Of a stretch of 64,000 nucleotides of DNA, positions 10,913 to 21,974 are shown one piece after another. Numbering within the stretch: position 1 is the first letter of the stretch; the number at the start of each line of letters is the position of its first letter. Under the pieces are notes generated by a model, which was given only the letters and a program-made list of their open reading frames with translations, searched no databases and was not told where the DNA came from. Location: positions 23,289,375-23,353,374 of the forward strand of contig NC_090034.1 of NCBI RefSeq assembly GCF_037176765.1, written 5' to 3'. This DNA is from Anolis sagrei. Its lineage: Eukaryota > Chordata > Lepidosauria > Squamata > Anolidae. Position numbers and translations under genes: made by a program.

Positions 10913-11191
10913 ACCTGCGTGGAAGGTGAGAGCTGAGGAATCTCTACAGTACCAAGCTCACCAAGGCCCATGTCTGAGTGGGAAATATTTGTGGTGCCAA
11001 ATTATTAGTTCCTTCCAAGCTTGGCTTCTCTTTCGATGGCTCATCCTGTGGGCTGGGGATGATGGGGATGGCAGCCCAGCATCCCTTTTGGCTCTGAGGG
11101 TGGTGGTTGTTGTTTTGAGAGGGGGTTTAAAAAGCCTTGCATTTTAGTCCACTCTCCTGGCAGAACAGAATATACACACTCCCATAGCATT

Positions 11192-11402
11192 ACATCAGGC
11201 ATGGGCCAACTTTGGCCCTCCTCCAGCAGTTTTGGACTTCAACTCCCAAAACTGCTAAGAGCAAGCACTCCCCAAAACTTCCACCTGCCATATTGTATAG
11301 ATATTGTATTTTATGGTCTTGGCACCAACTGTAAACCATCCCAAGTCGCCTGCAGGCAGAGAAGGATGGTGTATAAATATAGTAAATAAATAAATAAAAT
11401 AA
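11192..11402. repeat. half MITE and L2-like tail in intron 1
   Basis: 11192-11270 holds one arm of the hAT-type MITE (CAGGCATGGGCCAACTTTGG, TTGGACTTCAACTCCC). 11330-11402 is an L2-like tail with (AAAT)n. Confidence 0.55.
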
Positions 11403-11430
11403 ATATTTAGTGCAAAGTTAGTGGTAATGT

Positions 11431-11588
11431 GTTGTGGAAGGCTTTCATGGTCGGAATCACTGTGTTGTTAATGAGTTTTTCAGGTTGTATGGCCATCCTC
11501 CAGTAGCATTCTCTCCTGATGTTTTGCCTGCATCTGTGCCAGGCATTCTGGGAGGTTTGTTCAGAGGTTTGCTAGAAAGGATTCCCAC

Positions 11589-11637
<49 letters not shown>

Positions 11638-11770
11638 ACTTGCCTCATTGCTAACATCCCTCTGAACAAACCTCTCAGGATGCCTGCCATCAATTTAGGC
11701 AAAAAGTCAGGGGAGAATGCTACTAGAACATGGCCATACAGCCCGAAAAAACCCACAGCAACCCAGTTAT
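11431..11770. repeat. inverted pair of dispersed repeats around (TA)n(CA)n
   Basis: The left arm (about 11431-11575) and right arm (about 11645-11770) are diverged inverted copies of the same repeat (GTATGGCCATCC, GCATTCTCTCCTGATG on the left; AGGGGAGAATGCTACTAG on the right). (TA)n then (CA)n fills the centre (11591-11636). Confidence 0.65.
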
Positions 11771-12514
11771 TAGTAACGTTTGCAGGAGGGACAGTAATGC
11801 TTGGCTAGTGTGTATTGAAGTTGTTCAGCATAAGAATTGTAGCTAACTAGGAAAAGATACGTCTTGTATCTGATGTGGAAGATCTAAAGTGAAGTCGCTG
11901 TTGTTACCATTTGTCTACTGGAGTGAGTGTTGATACTCTAAACACCTTGAGTTAAATTCGTAGTTACAGAGAGGTTATGGCACAAACACTGTCAGTGAGA
12001 TTTAAAGACCTGTTTATGTTTTTCTTACTCGCGTGGCGTTAGTTTTTAATTGCCCGGGTTGGTAAACTTGTAATTGCCGATATCCTGTAGGCTGAATAAA
12101 TATAAACATGACCCTGTTTATACTATTTGTGCTGTAAAATTTACAAGAGTCTCTTGAGCCTAAAAGATTTCAAAACAATTTCAGTTCCATTCCATGATGG
12201 TGGTCTTCCAAGTATTTTGTCCTGCAGTTCAAAAATAAAAAGGCACCAAGCTGCTGAAAACCATCATCAGAACAGTTCTTCTGAAGCTTTACCAAAATGT
12301 CCATGTGTTTGTAATTAATTGATTAGGCTGATTAAAGTCATGAGTTAGCAATTAAGCCATTACTTCTGGCTCTTGGACAATAGTCTTTCTTATATAAAGG
12401 GGGGAAAGGGAGAAGTCCAGAAGAGAACTAATATCAATAGAACAAAGAAAGAAAATCATATACTGTGAGACTAAAACTTCCTTGAAAAATTACACAAAAA
12501 CGATTGTTAACACT

Positions 12515-12600
12515 ACAGGCAGTCCTCAAATGAAGAACGAGATACATTCTGTAGATTTGTGTTTAAGTTGAATTTGTATGTAAGTAAAAAAAGGTCAATT
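12515..12600 (+). mobile_element. pogo-like element end fragment
   Basis: It begins TACAGGCAGTCCTCAAATGA and continues TTAAGTTGAATTTGTATGTA, matching the left end of the element at 38289. Only one end is present. Confidence 0.6.
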
Positions 12601-12613
12601 TCTACGTGTAACA

Positions 12614-12656
<43 letters not shown>

Positions 12657-12660
12657 TACA
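12601..12660. repeat. (CT)n(TA)n(CA)n(CATA)n microsatellite
   Basis: A compound simple repeat directly before the pogo-like transposon in TBC1D24 intron 1. Confidence 0.85.
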
Positions 12661-12668
12661 TACATATA

Positions 12669-12999
12669 CAGTAGAGTCTCGCTTATCCAACATAAACAGA
12701 CCAGCAGAACATTGGATAAGTGAAAATGTTGGATAATAAGGAGGGATTAAGGAAAACCCTACGAAACATCAAATTACGTTATGATTTTGCAAATTAAGCA
12801 CCAAAACATCATGTTTTACAACAAATCGAGAGAAATAGCAGTTCAGTACACAGTAACGTTATGTAGTAGTTACTGTATTTACTAATTTAGCAACAAACAT
12901 TGCAATGTATTGAATCGGCGGTGGATCCAAGCGGGAAGCAGACTGCGTTGGATAATACAGAATGTTGGATGAGCAAAGGTTGAATAAGTGAGACTACTG
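12669..12999. mobile_element. Tigger/pogo-like DNA transposon, non-autonomous
   Basis: 331 bp with terminal inverted repeats CAGTAGAGTCTCGCTTATCC and, reversed, CAGTAGTCTCACTTATTCAA, flanked by TA on both sides (12667-12668 and 13000-13001). It encodes no transposase. It sits in intron 1 of TBC1D24, about 210 bp before exon 2. Confidence 0.8.
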
Positions 13000-13206
13000 T
13001 ATAGATATATAGATATGCATGCTAACAACCCTGTAAGCGTTTCCTTCAGATATACTGCTTTCAAGCCATTGCCACCCATTCTGTATTTGTGTTTTTCATT
13101 TTTCCTGTCTACATGTAGTACTTTACCTTTATCCCTACAAAATTAATTCTGTTAAGTTTTGACCTAGCATATACATATAGCCTTTGTGTGTTTACATTTT
13201 TTCCAG

Positions 13207-14239
13207 GGACAAAGACAAATTTTCGAGGAACTGAATAAGAACTGTTTTTATGTCACCCTACAAAGACAAGCTTAGCAGCTATGGGTGAATATAGCCGCTT
13301 TATTGATTGGGATAAGATGGACTCTACAATCCAGGACCAGGATGCAAAGGAACTGACTAGCACGGAATTTCAAGATCTGAAGCAATTAGCTCGCCAAGGG
13401 TACTGGGCCAAGAACCACTCTTTAAGAGCAAAAGTATACCATAAACTGATTAGTGATATCCCTTGCCGCACAGTGACTCCGGATGCACACGTCTACAGGG
13501 ACATTGTTTTGAAAATTGCTGGGAAGCGTAACAGCAGCAGCCTTCCGCTTCCAGAATTTGTTGACAACAGCCTAGTTCCCACTTACTGTCTGAATGCTGA
13601 GGGCATTGGGGCTGTCAGGAAGATAATCTCCTGCATTGCAAGCCAGTTCCCAGACATATCATTTTGCCCAGCTCTGCCTTCTGTTGTGGCACTCCTCCTT
13701 CACTATAGCAAAGATGAAGCGGAGTGCTTTGAGAAGGTTTGTCGTATTCTTGCTTGCAATGACCCCTCCAAGCACTTAATTGATCAGACCTTCTTGGCTT
13801 TTGAGTCTTCCTGCATGACATTTGGTGATCTGGTTAACAAGTACTGCCAGGCAGCCCACAAACTGATGGTGGCAGTCTCAGAAGATGTGCTAGAAGTATA
13901 TTCGGACTGGCAACGCTGGCTTTTTGGAGAACTACCTCTGACTTACATTGCACGTGTCTTCGATGTTTTCTTGGTAGAGGGCTACAAGGTTCTCTATCGT
14001 GTTGCACTGGCTCTTCTCAAGTTTTTCCATAAAGTCAGAATTGGGCAGACTTTGGAGTCAGACAATATACAACAGGACATCCGTACTTTTGTTAGGGATA
14101 TTGCAAAATCAGTGTCTCCTGAGAGATTGCTAGAGAAAGCATTTGCCATTCGACTCTTCTCTCGGAAAGAGATTCAGCTTTTGCAGATGGCCAATGAGAA
14201 GGCTCTTCAGCAGAAAGGCATCACAGTGAAGCAGAAAAG
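13207..14239 (+). CDS. TBC1D24: TBC1D24 exon 2 (first coding exon), TBC domain
   Basis: The acceptor TTTTTTCCAG ends at 13206. Translation starts at 13281, with G at -3 and +4, and runs to a donor at 14240, giving residues 1-319 plus two bases. I recognise TBC1D24 from near-identity to the vertebrate protein, e.g. [36 protein letters not shown] and KFFHKVR. The exon encodes the whole Rab-GAP-like TBC domain (about residues 45-260). The cationic pocket that binds phosphoinositides in the family is kept: K34, R38 and R240, equivalent to human K36, R40 and R242. TBC1D24 works in synaptic-vesicle and endosomal trafficking, binds ARF6, and is mutated in human epilepsy and deafness. The start matches human with a two-residue offset. 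Bases 13207-13280 are 5' UTR and contain an upstream ORF. The full protein with the microexon is 561 residues (human 559). Confidence 0.97.
13250..13288 (+). other. upstream ORF overlapping the TBC1D24 start
   Basis: A 12-codon ORF ([12 protein letters not shown], then TGA) begins 31 bases before the TBC1D24 ATG in another frame and ends inside codon 3 of the main reading frame. Its start context is weak (T at -3, T at +4), whereas the main start is strong, so leaky scanning would allow TBC1D24 translation while the uORF lowers output. The reading frame is seen directly; a regulatory role is inference. Confidence 0.45.
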
Positions 14240-15897
14240 GTAAAGTTGGGGTAATCTGTAATGTTATGTAATACGGTAAAACCGTTATTCACACGGCGTA
14301 GTAAGTGAAGTCATTAGGATGGGAGTGCAGCGTTTCTTCAATATGCAGCCAGTGGAAAAAGATAAAATACAGTCCATGCACCAAATCAATGTGGTCTGCA
14401 AGAAGTGCATACTGAGTATGTATGTTTAGTCTGGCAAAGAGGAGGTTAAGAGATAATATGATAGCTGTGAGGTTAGGACATGGATCAGTGGATTCAAACT
14501 ATGAGAAAAGAAAGTCTACATAGGCATTAGGAAGAACTGCCTGACATGTGTTTGGCAGTGGAATATGCTGCCTTGGACTGTGATGGAGTCTCCTTCTTTT
14601 AAGGGTTTTAATCAGAGGCTGAATGGCTAATCTGTTGTGTGCTTTCATACCTGCACGGCAAGGGATTGGAATAGATGCCCCCTGTGGTCTCTTCCAACTT
14701 TGTTTCTAAAACTAGAACATTTTAGCCCTGTTTCTCTATTCATCTGTTGTAATAACTTCCTATATTTGCCTTATAGCAACGCAGCAACCTACATCAAACC
14801 AGTACAGCCTTCTTCTTGCTCAATGCTTCAATCTATGTTTATAGATTGGAAGGTGGTGCATCCTAATGAATTATTTCTATGCATAGTGAAACCAGTTATC
14901 AGACTTTTCTAACACAGGAGCAGTGTGCTGCACAGTGGATTTAAATTAAAACCACAATAATTCAAAATAACCTTGGCTGTTTTTCACATTTCATGGTATA
15001 CTGTTCCAGTAATTATTTTCTTTAAAAGACTCTGTTGATTGGGGTAGACTCGGTTTACTCTAATTTCACAATATTCTTGTCTTTCAATTTGAAAATAAAT
15101 ACAACAAAGCGGAAACTTCGGTGCCATATCTGTTTTTAAAAGCCTTGTCAACTTTTTCCAGTGAACATAGATGAAATTTTACCTCTACTACCAAATCAAC
15201 AAGCTTAGTGGACTTTTAGTTTGGGACAGTGAGGTAAACAACCGTTATCATCAATCGACAAATGAGTAACCATATTTAGGACAGCAAACACACACTTTTA
15301 ATCAGATCCATATTCTGTTTAGATGAGATCCTAGAGAAAAGCAGTAGTTTGACGAATGTTGGTTCCTGTCCTGTTTTCTACTTTAACTTACTACAGCATG
15401 AATGGGAGACATATGGCAAACCAGATGATCTTTGATACCATTCTTCCTCACAATTAGCAGTATTAGCAACAATATCTGGATTGCATGCGCCACAGAAATA
15501 AGCAAGAAAAAAGAAACATTTTATGACAGCTATATAGCAGTATTTCTGATGTTTCACATGTCTGAAATATACCACTCTCTGGGAAATTTGAAAGTAGAAG
15601 CATCAACTCAAGTTCTACACTGTTGTGTGAAGAGCTATTAAGTGGAAATAAACATGTCCCAGAGGCTCAGAAGGAATTGAGAAGTGACAAGATGGTGAAT
15701 ATGCAATTGTGCATTTAAACATTTTGTTGATTTGATTCAGATCTTACTCTTTGTGTTTCTCTATAGGCTTCTTCCACACACTTCGGTGGGGATGTTTGAA
15801 ATCGCTGATCTTTTCCTTGTTTTTCTGTTTTTGTCTCCTTTTTCATGCCTTCTTGTTCTTTCAATTTCGTATCTTCTACTCCCTTCCTTTTTTGCAG
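14240..15897 (+). other. TBC1D24: TBC1D24 intron before the microexon
   Basis: Contains an old CR1 3' fragment (14395-14716, + strand: GTTTAGTCTGGCAAAGAGGA to GTGGTCTCTTCCAAC). The rest shows no repeat or exon I recognise. Confidence 0.8.
14395..14716 (+). mobile_element. CR1 LINE fragment, 3' region
   Basis: A diverged copy of the CR1 C-terminal coding region and 3' end, recognisable by GGCAGTGGAATATGCTGCC and the closing GGTCTCTTCCAACTTTG. Old and broken. Confidence 0.7.
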
Positions 15898-15915
15898 CAT
15901 TGCATCCCCCAAAAG
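15898..15915 (+). CDS. TBC1D24: TBC1D24 18-nt microexon
   Basis: Eighteen bases lie between a strong acceptor (long pyrimidine tract ending TTTTTTGCAG at 15897) and a strong donor (GTAGGT at 15916). The phase fits both neighbours: exon 2 ends in AG and this exon begins with C, giving Ser320; it then reads I-A-S-P-K and leaves AG, which the next exon completes to Arg326. The mammalian protein has S-VSLSK-R at this spot, encoded by an 18-nt exon whose use separates the 559- and 553-residue human isoforms. Length, phase, position and the Ser, Lys and Arg residues are therefore conserved. It falls in the linker between the TBC and TLDc domains. A UGC lies directly before the AG, as in neuronal microexons regulated by SRRM4; that regulation is inference. 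Confidence 0.9.
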
Positions 15916-17680
15916 GTAGGTTTCAAGATTTAAATCTTCATGCTTTGCTATCACTTGTCTTGTCTTTGCTTCCTTATGGCTGTTATCGCTGCTAATTGCT
16001 TGGACAATTACAGCATTTACTTCTAATGCTACCATTACTTAAAATGGTACCAGTGGAGGGGAAATTCAATGAAGTCTTGCCAACGCTTTCGTGGTTCTTC
16101 CTATCAATCTTGGTGTAAAAGGTCTCCATTGTAATCCAACTTTATTTCTCTTTATTTGTCATGAAGTTCTTAGGTTTTGTTGGCAAAATATAAGCCTTGT
16201 TTTGACCTGGTCATGCTGTAGAGGACATTGGAGTCTGTTGGCAAAAAAAAAAAAAAGTAGAACCATTGAGCAGCAAGATGCATAGTCACTCTTTATATGA
16301 TTAGATAAACATTGTTTTGAAAAATGGTTGCTAGCTGTATAACTTATGGTTGTTTTCCACTAATAAAAGAAGTATTGAGGGTCTACAGAAACCATTATTA
16401 TTTGCAAGTTGTTCAGACTGTGTTACAGGCCTATAGTGCTTCTTTCTCTTAGCCTGTGTCTGGAAGTGTTTTCTTGCTGTAAGAAAGCCGTGATTCTTCC
16501 ACAATTTCATCAGGTGTGTTTTTGTGCATTCCTCATAACCTGTTCCATTTCCTTGTTCTCTCCTCTTTTTTATAGACACTGTTCGTTGAATGTTATTGCT
16601 GTAATTGTGGGAGGTGGGCCTTGCATCAAACCGAACTATGCATCCCATCACTAATTAAGATAGATTTGAACTTCAGCAATAATCTATAGGATTTTTCAGA
16701 CCAGAACATTCCATCTCTTTTCCAAGGGCTATGGCTTTGGTGAACTGGGATTGCTTGCATACAGGCACATGCAAACTCTAGGAAAGCAACTAAAGGGCAG
16801 ACTGAGTCAGTGCCAGAAAGTAACTTATTGTACAGTGGCCAAAATCCTGTTAGTGGCATAAGCATATCATAGATGGAGAATAAACAGCTATTTTGCATTC
16901 CTTTGTACAATGTCTAACCACATCAATGCTCCTCCTTTTGCTTACATATGTGAAAGAGGGAGAGGAATACTCATTTCTTGTCAACTTCTGAATATTTCAG
17001 ACAGGACACAAAGCTGCTGCTTACCATTGTGGGAAGAGAGAGAGCTCAGGAGGTACATGCTGATGAACTGTCTCAGCTTGGAGAAAGAAGAACATGGGAG
17101 TGAAGTCACAGGCACTCTCCTATCCCTTCCTCTTGGGGAGTTAATTCAGTTGAATTGGCCCTTTATTCTGCCTACTGATGTAGGATCTTAACTTTCATGT
17201 TTTGAAATTTTCCAGAATCCTCACCATGATTTGAAAGTCTTTAGGGAAAGTTCAGATAATGCAGAATTATTCACCTCAATGTATTTATATGAAATCAAAT
17301 CTAGCATCTCCGTCCCACAAAAACGCACCAAAACTGTATTTAATATTGTTTCTTTAAATGCTTAATTAGGTGGGCAGAGATTCTTTAAACTGCTGCTCTC
17401 TTGTAGACGGCTTTATTAAAGCTATAAAAATGCTAAATTCAAGATAGATATAAAGTCCGTTCTTTTGCCCTTTCATTGTTTTCCTATTGTGTGGTAGAGC
17501 TTTCTTTCTACTTACAAACCCTTGGGTTGGTCAATCATGGTATACATACTAATTTGCAAATGCCTCTGGTTGCCTAGAAATGATTCTTTCTTCTCATAGG
17601 AAAAGCCCAGTTTAGTCAATATTTGATTTGGTCCTTTGCCCTTGATCCTTTTCTCAGCAGTACTTTCTGTTGTTCTGCAG
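15916..17680 (+). other. TBC1D24: TBC1D24 intron after the microexon
   Basis: No transposon or exon recognised. It has an A-run at about 16242-16256 and short non-coding open frames on both strands. The low repeat content around a conserved alternative exon is consistent with retained regulatory sequence, but that is inference. Confidence 0.6.
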
Positions 17681-17839
17681 GCAAAATGTTCACTTGGCCG
17701 TTCATGCAGAAAATTTCAAGTCTGAAATTGTTGACGTAAAGAAAATGAGAGATATCTGGTCATGGATTCCTGAACGCTTTGCACTCTGCCAGCCTCTGCT
17801 GCTTTTCACCACCTCAGAGCATGGTTGCAGCCTAAGCAG
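17681..17839 (+). CDS. TBC1D24: TBC1D24 coding exon, start of TLDc domain
   Basis: The acceptor TTGTTCTGCAG ends at 17680 and the donor GTAATG begins at 17840; 159 nt, with phase 2 at both ends. It encodes residues 326-378 plus two bases, including [16 protein letters not shown] and [20 protein letters not shown], which closely match the mammalian protein at the entry to the TLDc domain (about residues 345-559). TLDc domains are associated with resistance to oxidative stress and with binding to the V-ATPase. Skipping the microexon keeps the frame, since 18 is a multiple of three. Confidence 0.96.
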
Positions 17840-18189
17840 GTAATGCTTCCACCTTAAATATTTGTCAAGGAATCCATGGGGGTGAACAGAGTGCCACAAT
17901 ACAGCTAATTTCATCTCATTCTTTGATTGAAGTCTGCCATGTGCCATGGGCTGTTTTTTTGTCAGAGGGACTATCCACATGCAAGAAGTTGGGTACTGCT
18001 GAGTATTTTTGCAGTGTATGCAGCATGTCTGGCTTATGTCATGTACTGGAATGGAAGGCCAGAAGTGGATTCCAGGTACTGTAGATTATATTTCAGATGA
18101 AAGAACTAGCAAAAGCACTGTTGCACGTTCCTTATTTATTTATCATGTCAGCAGCGAATTGAGGATACAGTTATAATGTATTGAAAAAC

Positions 18190-18485
18190 ACAAAATTAAA
18201 AATTTGGCATTATGCTAAATGTCTTTTGACCAGAAGCTGGCCACTTGGAGTCCCTATGGTATTGCTGTAAGAAGGTCCTCCATTGTGCATGTAGCAGGGC
18301 TCAGGTTGAATTGTAGCAAGTGGTCTGTGGTTTGCTTTCCTCTACACTTTGTGGCCCCATTTCTTAAGATTGGCTTTGCATCTCGTGGTGCCAGAGTGCT
18401 GTCTGTTGAGTGCCTTCCAAGTCGCCCAGTCTTCTGTGTGCCCAGGAGGGAGTTTTTCATCCAGTATCAGCCGGAGTTCTCATAG
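18190..18485 (-). mobile_element. non-LTR retrotransposon C-terminal fragment
   Basis: The minus strand reads the same LINE end as 7133-7535 (LGTQKTGRLGRHSTDSTLAP in one frame, the coding frame being broken). It lies in TBC1D24 intron 17840-21777, antisense to the gene. Confidence 0.7.
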
Positions 18486-19182
18486 GTGTTAAAAATTACT
18501 TGGCAGTGATCTAGAGTCCAGTCCAGAGGAGAAGCTGAGGGGGAGTTCTGTTCTTGCTCCGGCTCCTGTATTTTAACTATGGGGGAGAAATAGGCCTTTA
18601 TCCCATTTTGTTTTGCTTTCTTTCTTTTCCCAGGAGGGGGAGATGATATTAGTGGGGACGGGTTTGTCACTGTTTCTGTAGGTCTGCCTTTTTCTGATTA
18701 CCATGACTCTTGTAGAATAAAACCACAATCACCAGACAACCAGGAGTTTTAAGTACTAGTTGATAAGCGTTACTTGATGCTTGATGGAGTTGCAGCAATG
18801 ACTTTGATAAAGCGCGCCAATGTTTAGATTACAGAATTATCTTTGATGTCTGGTGCTAATGTTTGTACTTGGCCTTTATCTATAGTCCTTATTCACCTGC
18901 TGTTTTGTTCTCTAGCAGTTCGCTTGCAATTCATACTACTTTAGCAGGGATTTGTTTCAAGAGAGCTCTCAGGTGTATATAGCTAATTGAGTGTTCCTTG
19001 AATCATCAGAGGATTCTTCTCTTTCCTCAGCGCGAAGAGTCAGTCTCAGCTTCAGTAAGCTAAAAGCTAATAGAGTCTTCTTCTCTCTCTTCTCCAGTGC
19101 AGCCTTGTGCCCTATGCCTGTCTGGCTGGGAATCTAACCCGGCACAGAGCTCCTCTCTTTTTCACTTCCCAAGCATGAGTGC
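18486..19182. mobile_element. unclassified insertion splitting a LINE
   Basis: About 700 bp lies between two consecutive parts of one minus-strand LINE (18190-18485 and 19183-19275). The LINE copy at 31495-31960 is uninterrupted here. The block has AATAAA near 18716 and no coding frame; its ends look somewhat LTR-like. The family is not known. Confidence 0.4.
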
Positions 19183-19275
19183 CACAGATTGAGGTTTTGG
19201 GTTTTCGCTTGCCACTTTTGGACTCTCGCTTGCTGAGGTGTTCCTGCGAGTATCTCTGTAGACTTGCAACATACA
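19183..19275 (-). mobile_element. non-LTR retrotransposon fragment, continuation
   Basis: Continues the LINE of 18190-18485 (TGCCACTTTTGGACTCTCGC is shared with 8700 and 31878). It ends where the CR1 at 19280 begins. Confidence 0.65.
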
Positions 19276-19279
19276 CATT

Positions 19280-21085
19280 CCTTAAGAAAAGCCCATAAAA
19301 TCAATGGATTATTTGAAGACAGGCAAAGGAGAAGGAGGAGGAGAAGAAGATGGGGCAATGCTGACAGGGGATAGGGAAAAGGCAGAACTACTTAATACCT
19401 TCTTTGCCTCGGTCTTCTCACAAAAAAAGGTCATCTTCAACCTCAGCAAGACGGAGTGGATGAGGGATTTGAGGACATCCAACTCCAAATTGGGAAACAA
19501 GTCGTACAGGAATACCTGGCCGCTCTAAATGAGTTCAAGTCCCCAGGGCCAGATCAACTACACCCAAGAGTATTGAAGGAACTAGCGGAAGTCATTTCGG
19601 AACCATTGGCAACCATCTTTGAGAGTTCTTGGAGAACGGGAGAAGTTCCAGCAGATTGGAGGAGGGCCAATGTGGTCCCATCTTCAAGAAGGGAAAAAAG
19701 GATGACCCAAACAACTACCGTCCGGTCAGCCTCACGTCAATACCAGGCAAGATCCTGGAAAAGATTGTTAAGGAAGTGGTCTGCAAACACTTAGAAAGAA
19801 ATGCGGTCATTGCTAATAGTCAACATGGATGTATCAAAGACAAGTCATGTCAGACTAACCTGATCTCTTTTTTCGATAGAGTTACAAGCTGGGTAGATGC
19901 GGGGAATGCCGTGGATGTAGCGTACCTGGATTTCAGTAAGGCCTTCGACAAGGTCCCCCATGACCTTCTGGCAAGGAAACTAGTCCAATGTGGGCTAGGC
20001 AAAACTACGGTGAGGTGGATCTGTAATTGGTTAAATGGACGAACCCAGAGGGTGCTCACTAATGCTTCCTCTTCATCTTGGAAAGAAGTGATGAGCAGAG
20101 TGCCGCAGGGTTCCGTCCTGGGCCCGGTCCTGTTCAACATCTTTATTAATGACTTAGATGAAGGGTTAGAAGGCAGGATCATCAAGTTTGCAGACGACAC
20201 CAAATTGGGAGGGATATCCAATACTCCAGAGGACAGGAGCAGGATTCAAAACCATCTTGACAGATTAGAGAGATGGGCCAAAATTAACAAAATGAAGTTC
20301 AACAGTGACAAATGCAAGATACTCCACTTTGGCAGAAAAAATGAAATGCAAAGATACAGAATGGGGGACAATGCCTGGCTCGAGAGCAGTACGTGTGAAA
20401 AAGATCTTGGAGTCTTCGTGGACAACAAGTTAAACATGAGCCAACAATGCGATGTGGCAGCAAAAAAAGCCAATGGGATTTTGGCCTGCATCAATAGGAG
20501 CATAGTGTCTAGATCTAGGGAAGTAATGCTACCCCTCTATTCTGCTTTGGTTAGACCACACCTGGAATATTGTGTCCAATTCTGGGCACCACAATTCAAG
20601 AGAGATATTGACAAGCTGGAATGTGTCCAGAGGAGAGCGACTAAAATGATAAAAGGTCTGGAGAACAAGCCCTATGAGGAGCGGCTTAAGGAGCTGGGCA
20701 TGTTTAGCCTGAAGAAGAGAAGGCTGAGAAGGGGATATGATAGCCATGTATAAATATGTGAGAGGAAGCCACAGGGAGGAGGGAGCAAGCTTGTTTTCTG
20801 CTTCCCTGGAGACTAGGACGCGGAATAATGGCTTCAAACTACAAGAGAGGAGATTCCATCTGAACATGAGGAAGAACTTCCTGACTGTGAGAGCCGTTCA
20901 GCAGTGGAACTCTCTGCCCCGGACTGTGGTGGAGGCTCCTTCTTTGGAAGCTTTTAAACAGAGGCTGGATAGCCATCTGTCAGGGGTGATTTGAATGCAA
21001 TATTCCTGCTTCTTGGCAGGGGGTTGGACTGGATGGTCCATAAGGTCTCTTCCAACTCTTTGATTCTATGATTCAATGATTCTAT
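19280..21085 (+). mobile_element. CR1 LINE, long 5'-truncated copy in TBC1D24 intron
   Basis: The longest CR1 copy here. It starts before [18 protein letters not shown] (linker after the endonuclease) and includes the whole reverse transcriptase ([44 protein letters not shown]) and the CR1 3' terminus at about 21055-21083. The reading frame shifts several times (pieces at 19304-19528, 19456-19794, 19629-20753 and 20737-20994), so it cannot make a whole protein. It lies in the sense direction within TBC1D24 and is closely similar to the copy at 5718. Confidence 0.9.
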
Positions 21086-21777
21086 ATACACAGAAATCCC
21101 AGATCAGCATAGACCAACGTAAAATTAACTTTAACAGGAATGAGGGTAAGATTAAAAAAACTGCCCTGGTGTAGTTGTTTGAGCCTTGCCTTATAACTTT
21201 GGGGATTAGGGTTTGAATCCCCACTTGGCCATGGGAATTCACTGGATGTTGTTACATAGGTCCTAGTGGGAGAGCTTTTATAATATATGCACTGTGTCAC
21301 TATTAAATTGTTTTATCCTCTTCCTGTTTTATAAGCAACTGTGTATAATCCTTCATCCTCTCAGTAATATGAAGACAGGGACAATGTCTCATTATATTTC
21401 AGAGTTAAAGTGAGCAACATGTGTCCCTTCAGATATCATTAGGTTGTAGCTTCCATCAACATTACCCAGAGTACTCAGTAAAGAGGAATAATGGGAATTG
21501 CAATTCAGCTGCATCTGGTGGACTACACTTCTCCTTTCACTACTGGATATATTATTCTGGGAATAATTTGTGATGAATATTCTTGTGGTTATATGCCTTT
21601 GAGTTTTTTCTGACTTGGGTTCATCTTTTTGTTTAACTTATCATGGATTTTTACTCTGTAGACTTGAACTTTAGTGATTATGATATGGATGAAAAAATTG
21701 AGAGTGCTCATTAGTGAAACATTGCAATGGTTAACGTTGCTAATTGAGCATCTTCATATACATATATATTTATTTAG

Positions 21778-21841
21778 GTTCTATTCACATTGTGAGGGAC
21801 ATGAACCGACCCTCCTTTTGATCAAGACAACCAAACAAGAG
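21778..21841 (+). CDS. TBC1D24: TBC1D24 coding exon, TLDc domain
   Basis: The acceptor ends at 21777 (TATTTATTTAG) and the donor GTAAGT starts at 21842; 64 nt. It encodes R-FYSHCEGHEPTLLLIKTTKQE, residues 379-400. The mammalian equivalent differs at only a few positions. It enters in phase 2 and leaves in phase 0, matching its neighbours. Confidence 0.96.
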
Positions 21842-21974
21842 GTAAGTTGGTAGGATAAGTAGCATAGTTATTAAAGGACTGTGTGTCACTTTGTTGAAGC
21901 GCCTATAAACCAAAAAAGGAAGACCTAAAATCCTTTCTAACATGATTCATCACAGAATTACCTTTATTTTAGTG

